Positions 54,854-63,126 of a stretch of DNA of 64,000 nt are shown one piece after another. A program made the translations under genes and the position numbers. This DNA comes from Planctomycetota bacterium (GTDB taxonomy: Bacteria > Planctomycetota > J058 > JAJDCQ01): NCBI GenBank assembly GCA_029260755.1, contig JAJDCQ010000104.1, positions 59,905 to 123,904 on the forward strand, written 5' to 3'. Under the pieces are notes generated by a model, which worked only from the letters and a program-made list of their open reading frames with translations, was not told the origin of the DNA and searched no databases. Numbering within the stretch: the stretch's first letter is position 1; each line of letters opens with the position of its first letter.

Positions 54854-54858
54854 GTCGA

Positions 54859-55001
54859 TGTTCCTGGAACGGACGGACGAAATCTCACGCAAAGGCGCAA
54901 AGTCGCAAAGGGTCGTTGCTCCGAGCCGAGGGTCGGTTCTGGCAAGGCCCCTTTGCGTCTTTGCGCCTTTGCGTGAGCTAGTTTTTCGTTCCTGGAACAC
55001 G
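54859..55001. repeat. Inverted-repeat element, CGCAAAG type
   Basis: Left arm TCACGCAAAGGCGCAAAGTC then GCAAAGGG (54885-54912); right arm is the reverse complement (CCCTTTGCG units ending TTTGCGTGA, about 54950-54977). Both ends carry the palindrome GTTCCTGGAAC. Same architecture as the other families: short tandem units in opposed arms around a roughly 40-nt core. Confidence 0.8.
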
Positions 55002-55046
55002 CGCCCGCCCTTCCCGACCTGCCCCGATTTCGGTAGGGTCCCAACC

Positions 55047-55391
55047 ATGTTCGGCTGGCTACGGCGGCTCTTCGCCGGCACTCCCGAGGACGACTCCGAG
55101 CTCGGTCCACCGCGCCCGGTCACCGCGCCCGCCGCCGGGATGGGTCAGGGCACGGCGACGGTCCGTCTGACCGCCGTCGGTCCGGACGAGGACGCGGTCG
55201 CCGGCGTCGTCGCCAGCTTCACCGGCGTCGATCGTGATGCGGCGGCCGCCGTGGTCGCCAGAACCCCCGCGACGGTGCGGGACGGCCTGGCCGCGCCGCT
55301 CGCGGCGGCGATCGCCGATCGTCTTCGCGACGCCGGCGCCGAGGTCGAGGTCGTGGCCGAGCAGAGCAGCCCGCAGGAGAGCCGCCCGTGA
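55047..55391 (+). CDS. Ribosomal L7/L12 C-terminal-like domain protein
   Basis: A 114-residue protein from ATG 55047. A basic-aromatic start (MFGWLRRLF) and a linker precede residues about 37-108, which line up with the L7/L12 C-terminal domain: VRLTAVGPDEDAVAGVVASF, then RDAAAAVVARTPATVRDGL, then IADRLRDAGAEVEV. This fold binds translation factors in the ribosomal stalk, but the protein lacks the L7/L12 N-terminal dimerisation domain, so a role outside the stalk is likely. GTGA overlap with the phytase-like gene. Confidence 0.7.
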   Translation: MFGWLRRLFAGTPEDDSELGPPRPVTAPAAGMGQGTATVRLTAVGPDEDAVAGVVASFTGVDRDAAAAVVARTPATVRDGLAAPLAAAIADRLRDAGAEVEVVAEQSSPQESRP

Positions 55392-56470
55392 ACCGCTGGG
55401 GAGTCGTCCTCGCCGTCCTCGCCGCGCCGCTCGCCGTCGCGGGCGTCTCGCTCGTCCTGGCGTCCGCGCTGCGGCAGCCGGTCGCGATCGTCGCTCCGAC
55501 GATGCGGCTCCACGACGACACGGCCCTCGACCAGGACGACCTCTGCATCTGGATCCACCCGAAGGACGCCGACAAGAGCACGGTGATCGCGTCGGACAAG
55601 AAGACCGGCTGCATCTACGTCTACGCCCTCGACGGCAAGACGCTCCAGACGGTGCTGCTCCCCCATCCGGGGAACGTCGACATCCGTTACTCGGTCGTCT
55701 TCCGGACCAACCCGGTCGACGTCGTCGTCGTGAACTTCGACCAGGCCGAGGACCCGCGCCTCGCCGTCTTCGTCGTGAACCCCTCGACGCGCAAGCTCGA
55801 GCGCTACGACGACGAGGCGATCCGGACCGGCAAGAGCTACGGCGGCGGGCTCTACCACAGCCGGACGACGGGGAAGCTCCACGCGTTCGTCACCTCGCGC
55901 AACGGCGACGTCGAGCAGTACGTCCTCCGCCTCGAGGGCGACCGCATCACGGCCGACCAGGTCCGGGCGTGGAAGCTCGAGCGGACGTGCGAGGGCCTCG
56001 TCGCCGACGACGAGGCGGGCGTCATCTTCGTCGCCGAGGAGGAGCACGGGATCTGGCGCCTCAACGCGGAGGTCGTCGAGGGGTCGGACGCCCTCGAGGA
56101 CACGCCGCCCGGGATCCTGACGATGAAGGTCCGCGAGCTCGGCCTTCGCGGCGACATCGAGGGGCTCGCGATCTACCGACGCCCCGGCGGCGAGGGCTAT
56201 CTCCTCGTCTCCGACCAGGGGCCGAGCCAGTTCCGGGTGCACGACCTGAAGCCGCCGCACCGGCTCCGCGGCCTGTTCTGCGTCTCGGGGGCGGAGGACA
56301 CCGACGGGATCGACGTCACCTCCGCGCCGCTCGGCAAGCCGTTCCCACGCGGCGTCTTCATCTGCCACACCGATCGCGAGGACAGCCCGCTCCTGCTCGT
56401 GCCCTGGGAGCGGATCGCGAACCGGCTCGAGCTCGTGATCGACCCCGGCTGGAACCCGCGCGCGCCCTGA
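55388..56470 (+). CDS. Beta-propeller phytase-like protein
   Basis: A 360-residue membrane-anchored or secreted protein. N-terminal hydrophobic helix (GVVLAVLAAPLAVAGVSLVL). The rest matches the beta-propeller phytase family: DDLCIWIHPKDADKSTVIAS, KKTGCIYVYALDGKTLQTV, then VEQYVLRLEGD and EGLAIYRRPGGEGYLLVSDQ. Such enzymes hydrolyse phytate with calcium in acidic channels; the acidic residues of the first blade are present, but activity is inferred. It starts at a GTG overlapping the previous stop (GTGA). Confidence 0.85.
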   Translation: MNRWGVVLAVLAAPLAVAGVSLVLASALRQPVAIVAPTMRLHDDTALDQDDLCIWIHPKDADKSTVIASDKKTGCIYVYALDGKTLQTVLLPHPGNVDIRYSVVFRTNPVDVVVVNFDQAEDPRLAVFVVNPSTRKLERYDDEAIRTGKSYGGGLYHSRTTGKLHAFVTSRNGDVEQYVLRLEGDRITADQVRAWKLERTCEGLVADDEAGVIFVAEEEHGIWRLNAEVVEGSDALEDTPPGILTMKVRELGLRGDIEGLAIYRRPGGEGYLLVSDQGPSQFRVHDLKPPHRLRGLFCVSGAEDTDGIDVTSAPLGKPFPRGVFICHTDREDSPLLLVPWERIANRLELVIDPGWNPRAP

Positions 56471-56515
56471 CCCGATCGGGTCGGTGAGGCGCGACCGCGC
56501 GCTGCGTTATCCTGC

Positions 56516-58729
56516 ATGAGCATGCCCGCGCCGCCGCCACCGCCACCGCCGCCGAACACGACGGGCCGTCTCATCGGCGGGCGGTTCCTCGTCCGCCGCG
56601 AGCTCGGGCGAGGCGCGATGGGCGTCGTCTACGAGGCGCACGACCAGACGCTGCGTCGCGACGTGGCGATCAAGATGATCCTCGCAGCGGGCCTCCGGAA
56701 CCCGCAGATCCGCGCCCGGTTCGAGCGCGAGGCCCGCGCGATCGCGAGGCTCCAGCACCCGGGGATCGTCGGCCTCCACGACATTGGCGAGGATGACGGC
56801 AAGCCGTTCCTCGCCCTCGAGCTCGTCCGGGGCCGGACCCTCGCGACGGCGATCGAATCCGGCTCGATCGGAGCGCGAGAGGTCGCGGAGATCACCGCCT
56901 CGATCGCCCGGGCCGTCGACCACGCCCACCGGCACGGGATCGTTCACCGAGACCTGAAGCCCGGCAACGTGATGCTCGACGCGGGCGGCCGGGCGCGCGT
57001 GATGGACTTCGGCCTCGCCCGCGACGAGGCGGCCGAGGGGCTGACGGCGACGGGCCAGCTCCTCGGGACGCCGGACTACATGGCGCCCGAGCAGGCGGAC
57101 GGCGGCGTCGCGATCGGCCCGGCCGCGGACGTGCACGCCCTCGGCGCGATCCTCTTCCACGGCACGACGGGCCGGCGCCCGTTCGTCGGCGAGTCGGCCG
57201 TCTCGGTCCTGAAGAAGGTGATGATCGACGAGGCGCCCCCGCCGAGCTCGATCGAGCCGTCGCTGCCGGCGGCGCTCGACGCCATCGTCGGCCGCTGCCT
57301 CGAGAAGCGCCCCGAGGACCGCTACCCGCGCGCGCGCGACGTCGCCGACGCCCTCGACGCGCTCCTCGCCGCCTGGGTCGCGCCGGACCGGCCGTCGCTC
57401 ATCGAGCCGTCCGTCCTGCCCGAAACGCCCATCGAGACCGCGTCCCCGACGTCGCCTCCACGGTCGCCCGCGCGGTCGCCCGCGCCCCTCATCGCCGGGG
57501 CGGTCGCCCTGCTCGGCGCCGCGATCGCGGGCGGGCTCCTCCTCGTCGGGCCGGGCGAACCGTCGTCGAGCGAAGACGTCGCGGCCGCTCGCCCCGAAGC
57601 CCCGCCCGCGGAGCCCGACCCGACTCCCGACCCCGACCCCGACCCCGACCCCGCACGCCCTCGCACCGCCGAGGAGTACGGCACGGCCGCCCGCGAGGCG
57701 CTCGACCGGGGCGATCCGGAGGAGGCGATCGAGGCGGCGACGAAGGCGATCGAGCTCGACCCCGAGAACGTCACCTACCGGAGAGACCTGGCGGAGGCGC
57801 TCTTCCTCCAGAAGACGGAGACGGCGTGGCGGCGAGCGGCCGAGGTGCTCACCTGGCTGATCGAGCGGAGCCGACCCGAGGCGGCCGGCGAGCTCTGGAA
57901 GATGCGAGGGCACATCCGCTTCGCCGAGGGACGCTACGAGGAGTGCATCTCCGACCTCGGCATCTACCTGCGTCGACGCGGCGGCGGCGAGGACGTCGCG
58001 CTGATCCTCATGCGGGGCACCGCGCGACAGCGGCACGGCCTGCCGAAGCTCGCCCTGAAGGACTTCGACCGGGCGATCGAGCTCGACCCCGAGAACGCCG
58101 ACGCCTACCAGCGCCGGGGGTTTCTCCGCCGAAAACTCGTCGGGTTCGACGGTGACCTCGCCGGAGTGATCGACGACTACGAGCGGTCGATCGAGCTCGA
58201 CCCGAGCGATCCGAAGGTCCACGCGAACCTCGGCCTGCTCCTCCGGCTCGAGGGAGAGCAGGAAGGCGACGCCGAGAAGCTCACCCGGGCGGTGCGCGCC
58301 TACGACGCGGCGCTCACGGCCGACCCGCGGAGCAAGCACGCGCCGTACTGGATCCAGATCCGGGCGGAGGCGCTCATCGAGCTCGGCGAGCACGACCGCG
58401 CGATCGCCGAGCTGACCAGGGTCATCGAGGCGGTGCCCGATCGGGCCGACGGCTGGGAGTGGCGAGGAGTCGCCCGCCTCGCCGCGGGCGATCTCGACGG
58501 AGCGATCGCCGACCTCGACCAGGCGCTGAAGGTGAACCCCCGCCGCCACGAGACGAGAGCCTACCGAGGCCTCGCCCGTAAGAAGCAGGGAGAGAACGAT
58601 CGGGCCGCCGCCGACCTCCGCACCTTCATCGAGAAGGGAGCCACGCGAAAGCGAAACATCCCCCCGTTCCGCCTCCGCCGCCTCGAGAAGAAGGCCCGAG
58701 AAGCCCTCACCGACCTCGAAGGTCACTGA
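56516..58729 (+). CDS. Transmembrane Ser/Thr protein kinase with TPR sensor
   Basis: A 737-residue Hanks-type kinase. Kinase domain about 18-285: Gly loop LGRGAMGVVYEA, Lys53 in VAIKMI, HRDLKPGN with Asp146, DFG (VMDFGLA), APE-like APEQ. A Pro-rich linker and one membrane helix (about 325-345, APLIAGAVALLGAAIAGGLL) follow. The extracytoplasmic part from about 390 holds at least seven TPR units (for example LDRGDPEEAIEAATKAIELD and DRAIAELTRVIEAVPDRADG). All catalytic residues are present. Monocistronic: a long inverted repeat follows the stop. Confidence 0.93.
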   Translation: MSMPAPPPPPPPPNTTGRLIGGRFLVRRELGRGAMGVVYEAHDQTLRRDVAIKMILAAGLRNPQIRARFEREARAIARLQHPGIVGLHDIGEDDGKPFLALELVRGRTLATAIESGSIGAREVAEITASIARAVDHAHRHGIVHRDLKPGNVMLDAGGRARVMDFGLARDEAAEGLTATGQLLGTPDYMAPEQADGGVAIGPAADVHALGAILFHGTTGRRPFVGESAVSVLKKVMIDEAPPPSSIEPSLPAALDAIVGRCLEKRPEDRYPRARDVADALDALLAAWVAPDRPSLIEPSVLPETPIETASPTSPPRSPARSPAPLIAGAVALLGAAIAGGLLLVGPGEPSSSEDVAAARPEAPPAEPDPTPDPDPDPDPARPRTAEEYGTAAREALDRGDPEEAIEAATKAIELDPENVTYRRDLAEALFLQKTETAWRRAAEVLTWLIERSRPEAAGELWKMRGHIRFAEGRYEECISDLGIYLRRRGGGEDVALILMRGTARQRHGLPKLALKDFDRAIELDPENADAYQRRGFLRRKLVGFDGDLAGVIDDYERSIELDPSDPKVHANLGLLLRLEGEQEGDAEKLTRAVRAYDAALTADPRSKHAPYWIQIRAEALIELGEHDRAIAELTRVIEAVPDRADGWEWRGVARLAAGDLDGAIADLDQALKVNPRRHETRAYRGLARKKQGENDRAAADLRTFIEKGATRKRNIPPFRLRRLEKKAREALTDLEGH

Positions 58730-58788
58730 GCAGAGCCGGCGAACACACCGATCACCCAACCCCCTCGAAACAAATCGCTTACCCCCCT

Positions 58789-58854
58789 AGGGGTCAGGTC
58801 CAGTATTTTTACCATTTCGCACGGCAAATGGTAAAAATACTGGACCTGACCCCT
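58789..58854. repeat. Perfect 29-bp inverted repeat (REP/RAYT-type hairpin)
   Basis: Left arm 58789-58817 (starts AGGGGTCAGGTCCAGTATTT) and right arm 58826-58854 are perfect reverse complements, separated by 8 nt (CGCACGGC). The AGGGGTCAGGTC start resembles repeats found beside REP-associated tyrosine transposases in many bacteria. It is far less G+C-rich than its surroundings. It sits between convergent genes, where it could also act as a bidirectional terminator. Confidence 0.85.
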
Positions 58855-58916
58855 GGGCATCTAAGTGGCGCTTGGGTCTTGGGTTCGGCGTGGGGTGTGT
58901 TCGCGGGGCGACGACG

Positions 58917-59702
58917 TCAGTCGGCAGCGGGCTGCCTCTTCTTCCGGCGGCGGTCGAGGAACGCCTGGAGGCCGGCGAGGGCGGACTCCCGGAGGCCGCT
59001 CGCGGCCATGACCTCGATGGCGTGGTCGTAGGCGGAGCGGAGGTCGCGGTCGACGGTCGCGTTCCAGGCGGCCTTGCCGATCGCCTTGCTTCCCGGATCT
59101 CCCTGGCTCGCACGGTCGGCGAGGTCGAGCGCCTCGTCGGCGAGAGCTTCCGGGGCGACGACTCGGTTCACCATCCCCCAGGCGAGCGCCTGCTCGGCGG
59201 GGACGGCGTCTCCGGTGTAGAGCATCTCGAGGGCGCGCTTCTCGCCGACGGCCCGCTGGACGGCGATCATCGGCGTCGTGCAGAACCAGCCGCCTCGGCC
59301 TCCGGGCGTCTGGAACGCCGCCTCGCTCGAGGCGACGACCAGGTCGGCCGTGAGGGCGAGCTGGCAGCCGGCGCCAGTCGCGAGGCCGCCCACCGCGGCG
59401 ACGACCGGCTGGGGCAGGTCGCGCACCGTCAGCATCAGCCCGGCGCAGACCGAGAGCAGGCTCCGCATCCCGTCGAGGTCGCGCCCCTCCATGTCGGCGT
59501 AGTCGTGCCCGGCGCAGAAGACGGGGCCGTTCGCGGTGAGGACGAGCGCGCGGGTCGTCTCGCGCTCGCCCGCCTCTAGGAGCGCGGCCGCGAGCTCGCG
59601 GATCGCCTCCTCGGCGAGGGCGTTCCGGCGCTCGGGCCGATCGAGGGTCAGGCGGACGATCCCCTCGCGTGGCTCGTCGAGCTGGACGAAGGGCCGCGTC
59701 AT
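58917..59702 (-). CDS. Enoyl-CoA hydratase/isomerase family protein
   Basis: A 261-residue crotonase-fold protein. Visible: VRLTLDRPERRNALAEEAI, LVLTANGPVFCAGHDYADM (oxyanion-hole strand), VAAVGGLATGAGCQLALTAD with the second oxyanion Gly, FQTPGGRGGWFCTTPMIAVQ and a helical C-terminus ending RKKRQPAAD. In many hydratases the two active-site Glu residues lie near GxGCELA and E-rich positions, but here one position is Gln/Gly, so isomerase or a different crotonase activity is possible. Its start ATG 59702 is 4 nt after the next stop, implying coupling to the Cys-pair protein upstream. Confidence 0.88.
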   Translation of the reverse strand: MTRPFVQLDEPREGIVRLTLDRPERRNALAEEAIRELAAALLEAGERETTRALVLTANGPVFCAGHDYADMEGRDLDGMRSLLSVCAGLMLTVRDLPQPVVAAVGGLATGAGCQLALTADLVVASSEAAFQTPGGRGGWFCTTPMIAVQRAVGEKRALEMLYTGDAVPAEQALAWGMVNRVVAPEALADEALDLADRASQGDPGSKAIGKAAWNATVDRDLRSAYDHAIEVMAASGLRESALAGLQAFLDRRRKKRQPAAD

Positions 59703-59706
59703 CCCG

Positions 59707-60276
59707 TCAGCCCGTCAGCTCATCGATGAGACCGGTGTGCTCCCGAAAGCAGCCGGCGCAGGTCGCGTCGAGGGCGAACGCGCTGAACGCGTCGGCCCAC
59801 GCCTCGGGGTCGGCCTCGAGCTCCTTGACGAGCGTCTCGTTCGCCTTCGACACGTAGTCCGCCCGGCCGCCGCTCCGGAGCCGGACGGCCAGACGCTGCC
59901 CGCCGTCGCCGCACGGGCAGTCCCAGATCTCGAGCTCGGGCCGCGGATCCTTCGCCCGCTTCGGATCCTCGAACCGGGTCACCAGGACGGCGTTCCAGCC
60001 ATGGACATCGAGGTCGAGGAGGGTGTGCTTCGTCGCGCAGCCGCGGCAGCGAGCGATCCACACGCCGAAGGTGCGCTTGCCGACCTGGGTCGGAATCAGG
60101 CGCTGGGTGCCGTCGTCGTGCGTCTCGACGCCGCCGGGGTGGAGGATCTCGTGGATCTCGCCCTCGCAGGGGCAGATCAGGCGGGCGGCCAGGGCGCGCG
60201 GCCCCGATCCCTTCATCGGTTCCTCGAGCGCGTGCCGGAGGTAGGTCGGCGCGGGCAGGGTCGTCGTGGTGGTCAC
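59707..60276 (-). CDS. Cysteine-pair (zinc-ribbon-like) protein
   Basis: A 189-residue cytoplasmic protein with four Cys clusters: ICPCEGEIH, CRGCATKH, WDCPCGDGG and CAGCFREH. CxC/CxxC pairs of this spacing usually bind zinc. The body alternates short beta strands (TFGVWIARC, EIWDCPCGD). The start ATG at 60276 is the first in frame after the ExbD stop, 24 nt upstream. No family recognised. It ends 4 nt before the hydratase, suggesting co-translation. Confidence 0.7.
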   Translation of the reverse strand: MTTTTTLPAPTYLRHALEEPMKGSGPRALAARLICPCEGEIHEILHPGGVETHDDGTQRLIPTQVGKRTFGVWIARCRGCATKHTLLDLDVHGWNAVLVTRFEDPKRAKDPRPELEIWDCPCGDGGQRLAVRLRSGGRADYVSKANETLVKELEADPEAWADAFSAFALDATCAGCFREHTGLIDELTG

Positions 60277-60300
60277 GTTGTCTCCGTTTCGAACGTCAGG

Positions 60301-60960
60301 TCAGCGCTTCTTCTCGGTCCCGACCAGGATCTTCTCGACGCCGACGCGCTTGCCGGCGTCCATCACGTGCACGACCGCGCCGTGCGGGACGTCCTCGTCG
60401 GCGCGGATGATGAGGGTCGTCCGCATCGAGGCGGCGACCTCCTTCTCGAGGCGAGTCCGGAGCGATGCCTTCGCCGTCGGCTCGGTCTCGTCGTTGAGGT
60501 AGTAGCGCCCGTCGAGATCGACCGTCACCGTCAGGCGCTTGTCGTCGACCTCGCTCTCGGCCGCTCCGCTCTCGGGTAGCTTCACCCGCAGACCGCCCTG
60601 ATTGCTGAAGGTGGCCGTCAGCATGAAGAAGATCAGGAGCAGGAAGACGCAGTCGATCAGCGGCGTCATGTCGAGGATGACCTCGTCATCCTCGCCCCCG
60701 CCCCGGCGCGGACCGAACGCGACGACGTCGTCGCTCGCCAGGACGGCGCCGGTGACGCCGGCGGGCTCGAGGAACGGCAGCAGCTCGAGGCGGTCGCGCG
60801 CCGGCGTGAGGCCGGCCGAGCCCTGCTCGGCCGGACCGACGAGGTCGTCGGGCTCGACCCGCCCCTCGAGCGCCCAGGCCTTGAGCTTCCCGAAGGTCGT
60901 CCGGTAGTCGCGGTCCGAGCCGACCTTCCGGAGAGTCCACTTGTCGTCGGCTGCCGGCAC
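60301..60960 (-). CDS. ExbD/TolR-like protein with N-terminal GYF-like domain
   Basis: A 219-residue protein. The C-terminal half is ExbD-like: membrane helix with DMTPLIDCVFLLLIFFML, carrying the conserved Asp (LIDC), then periplasmic LTVTVDLDGRYYLND and LIIRADEDVPHG. The first 60 residues (WTLRKVGSDRDYRTTFGKLK and EGRVEPDDLVGP) resemble the GYF_2 type found in other planctomycete ExbD proteins. Start GTG 60960; 36 nt after the VWA protein stop. Third gene of the ExbB-VWA-ExbD operon. Confidence 0.88.
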   Translation of the reverse strand: MPAADDKWTLRKVGSDRDYRTTFGKLKAWALEGRVEPDDLVGPAEQGSAGLTPARDRLELLPFLEPAGVTGAVLASDDVVAFGPRRGGGEDDEVILDMTPLIDCVFLLLIFFMLTATFSNQGGLRVKLPESGAAESEVDDKRLTVTVDLDGRYYLNDETEPTAKASLRTRLEKEVAASMRTTLIIRADEDVPHGAVVHVMDAGKRVGVEKILVGTEKKR

Positions 60961-60996
60961 GCGCTCTGCCCTCGTCCGCCCGCCCCGCGTCCGCGG

Positions 60997-62082
60997 CTAG
61001 CGGATCGCCCGGAAGATTCCGTTGTTGTCCTCGGCCAGCCCCGCGAGGAACCGCTCCGCCTCGGTGAACATCTGCTGGAACTGGGGCGGCCCGACCAGGA
61101 ACCCGATCGTGTTCACGATCACGCCCCGGTCCTTGTTCGCCTGACGCACCCAGGCGCGGATGTCATCGCCGCGCCCGTCGGTCGGCTGGCCGTCCGACAG
61201 GAGATAGATCGCCTCGGCGTCCTGCATCGAGAACGCCTCGCGAAGCGCCTGAAACGCCGAGGTGCCGCCGTTCGCCTGGAGGTTCTTCACCCACTCCTCG
61301 GCCTTGCGCTTGTGGTCGGCGTCGGCCGGCGCGAGCGTCCCGTTCCAGCGGCTGACCACGCTCGCGAACGTGATGATCTCGAAGCTCGCTCCGTCGGGGA
61401 GACGCTCCTGGATGACCCGGACGAGCTCCCGCTTGGTGAGCGCGATCTTGTCGCCCTGCATCGAGCCCGAGATGTCGATGCAGAAGACCACCTTGCGCGA
61501 CTCGACCGTCCCGAAGATCTCGCCGCGGTAGCCTACCTTCACGTTGGCGAGCTTGCGCTCGAGGTCGGCGAGCCGGTCGCCGCGGAGGCGGTCGGCCGAG
61601 GCGCGGTCCTTCACCCGGCGGGCGAGGCTCTCGAGGTCCTCGGCCTCGCGCGCCTCGATCGCGTCGATCGCCCGCTCGCGCTCGCGCGCGGTCACGTCGT
61701 CGACGAGCTGGTCGAGCCCCTCGTCGATGTTCGGATCCTGCTGCGGCTGCTTCGTCAGCTCGGGGTCCATCGCGTCGGCGGCGGCCTCGGTGTCCTCGAG
61801 CGGATCCTCGCTCTCGCCCTCGAGGCCGGCCTCGCCGAGCGACTCGAAGCTCACCTCGATCATGCCGCCCGGGCCGCCGGTCGCCTCGCGGAGGGTGACC
61901 AGGCAGACCGAGACGAGCGCGACGTGGAAGACCACGCTCAGGATCATGCCGCTCCGCACGCGGAGGCGCTCGTTCCGGCCGAAGACCTGCGCGATCCCGC
62001 CGGTGACGCGTCGCCAGCGCTCGCGAAGCCCGGCGATCAGACCGACGCCCGGCGGGGCGTCGTTGGGGAGGGCCTCGCTCAT
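60997..62082 (-). CDS. VWA-domain protein with TonB-like membrane anchor
   Basis: A 361-residue protein. Residues about 45-65 form a membrane helix (GMILSVVFHVALVSVCLVTL). A charged, partly coiled-coil region (SLARRVKDRASADRLRGDRL) follows. The von Willebrand A domain starts at about 190 with VVFCIDISGSMQG, the DxSxS metal-dependent adhesion site; the TGGTSAFQ-like NGGTSAFQALREA supplies the Thr, and LLSDGQPTDGRG the last Asp. It is encoded between ExbB and ExbD and its ATG overlaps the ExbB stop (ATGA), so a PMF-coupled VWA partner is likely. Batch aerotolerance proteins also have VWA domains but differ in context. Confidence 0.88.
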   Translation of the reverse strand: MSEALPNDAPPGVGLIAGLRERWRRVTGGIAQVFGRNERLRVRSGMILSVVFHVALVSVCLVTLREATGGPGGMIEVSFESLGEAGLEGESEDPLEDTEAAADAMDPELTKQPQQDPNIDEGLDQLVDDVTARERERAIDAIEAREAEDLESLARRVKDRASADRLRGDRLADLERKLANVKVGYRGEIFGTVESRKVVFCIDISGSMQGDKIALTKRELVRVIQERLPDGASFEIITFASVVSRWNGTLAPADADHKRKAEEWVKNLQANGGTSAFQALREAFSMQDAEAIYLLSDGQPTDGRGDDIRAWVRQANKDRGVIVNTIGFLVGPPQFQQMFTEAERFLAGLAEDNNGIFRAIR

Positions 62083-62819
62083 GAGGACTCCGCCTTCGAG
62101 CTGGCCTTGCGCTTCGCGCCCGACGCCTTCCGCTCGCCCGAGTCCGCCTTCGGGCGCTCCTTGCGGCCGGAGTCGACCGAGCTCTTCCCGCCGTTCTCGA
62201 CGCCCGCGACCTGGCTTCGCAGCCGCATCAGACCGAGGAAGCGCGTCGCGCCGGTGAACAGCTCGAGCTCGAGGTCGCGCACCTGCCCCTTGAGCCAGGA
62301 GTGGAGGAACATGATCGGGATCGCGACCATGAGCCCCGCCGCCGTCGTGCCGAGCGCCAGCTTGATCCCGCCGGCGAGGGCGCCCATGTCGCCGGGCCCC
62401 TTGATCGCGATCTCGCCGAACATGGCGATCATGCCGAGGACGGTGCCGAGGAGGCCGAGCATCGGGCTCGCCCGGCCGATGACCGCGATCTTGTTGAGGT
62501 GACGCTCGAGACCGGTGATCGCCCGCATCTGGATCTCGTCGCCGAGGATGCGCTTCACCTCGTCGACGTTCTCGGTCGGAGCGCGCAGGCCGGTCAGGAT
62601 GACCCGCGGGACGAGGCCCGGGCTCGCCTCACAGAGGGTCGCCGCCTCGTCGAGCCGGCCCAGGCGGACCAGCTCCTCGAGCTTCGGGAAGAACTCGTCG
62701 GTGTTCGCCCGCGCGCGCCGGTAGGCGAGCAGCCGCTCGACGACGAAGCCGAGCGCGACGACCGAGAGCACCCCGATCACGGAGAGGACGGGCCAGCCGG
62801 CCTCGATCATCTCCCACAT
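62079..62819 (-). CDS. ExbB/TolQ/MotA-like protein (second copy)
   Basis: A 246-residue membrane protein of the MotA/TolQ/ExbB family. Helices: about 10-30 (PVLSVIGVLSVVALGFVVER), about 110-135 with the conserved PMLGLLGTVLGMIAMF, and about 145-175 (LALGTTAAGLMVAIPIMFLH). The C-terminal 45 residues are a basic Lys/Ser/Arg tail absent in ordinary ExbB. The start is ATG 62819; an upstream extension to 62930 lies in the promoter region. It overlaps the VWA gene (ATGA). Partners are VWA and ExbD-like proteins. Confidence 0.92.
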   Translation of the reverse strand: MWEMIEAGWPVLSVIGVLSVVALGFVVERLLAYRRARANTDEFFPKLEELVRLGRLDEAATLCEASPGLVPRVILTGLRAPTENVDEVKRILGDEIQMRAITGLERHLNKIAVIGRASPMLGLLGTVLGMIAMFGEIAIKGPGDMGALAGGIKLALGTTAAGLMVAIPIMFLHSWLKGQVRDLELELFTGATRFLGLMRLRSQVAGVENGGKSSVDSGRKERPKADSGERKASGAKRKASSKAESS

Positions 62820-62914
62820 GCCACCACCCCCGCGTGTGGAGCCTCCTCGGCCGCGCGTCGACAGACGGAAGGCACCGTCCCACGACACGACGAGCCGCCC
62901 CGAGGCGTTGCGGC

Positions 62915-62943
62915 ATTCTAGCACGGTCACGACCGACCGTAAA
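62915..62943 (-). promoter_or_regulatory. Sigma-70-like promoter for the ExbB-VWA-ExbD operon
   Basis: Minus strand TTTACG, 17 nt, TAGAAT, about 96 nt before the ExbB ATG at 62819. The -10 matches five of six positions. Its opposite side faces the HPt gene. Confidence 0.6.
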
Positions 62944-63065
62944 CCGCTGGCCGCGACCGACTACGGTCGTAACCCGCCAGTCGACCGAGCGTTCGACCGA
63001 GCGCTCCCCCGCTCTCCCGCCGCGATCACACCGCCCCGGCGCGTCGCGACCCGACGGTCGCGGCC

Positions 63066-63071
63066 TATAAT
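63066..63071 (+). promoter_or_regulatory. Perfect -10 element (TATAAT) upstream of the HPt gene
   Basis: TATAAT 56 nt before the TTG start, in otherwise very G+C-rich sequence. No good -35 lies 16-18 nt upstream, so an activator may be needed. Confidence 0.45.
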
Positions 63072-63126
63072 ACGCGGTCTCCGCCGTGATCATTCACCGC
63101 CGTCGGCCGCGAGGCAGGAGCGAGGT

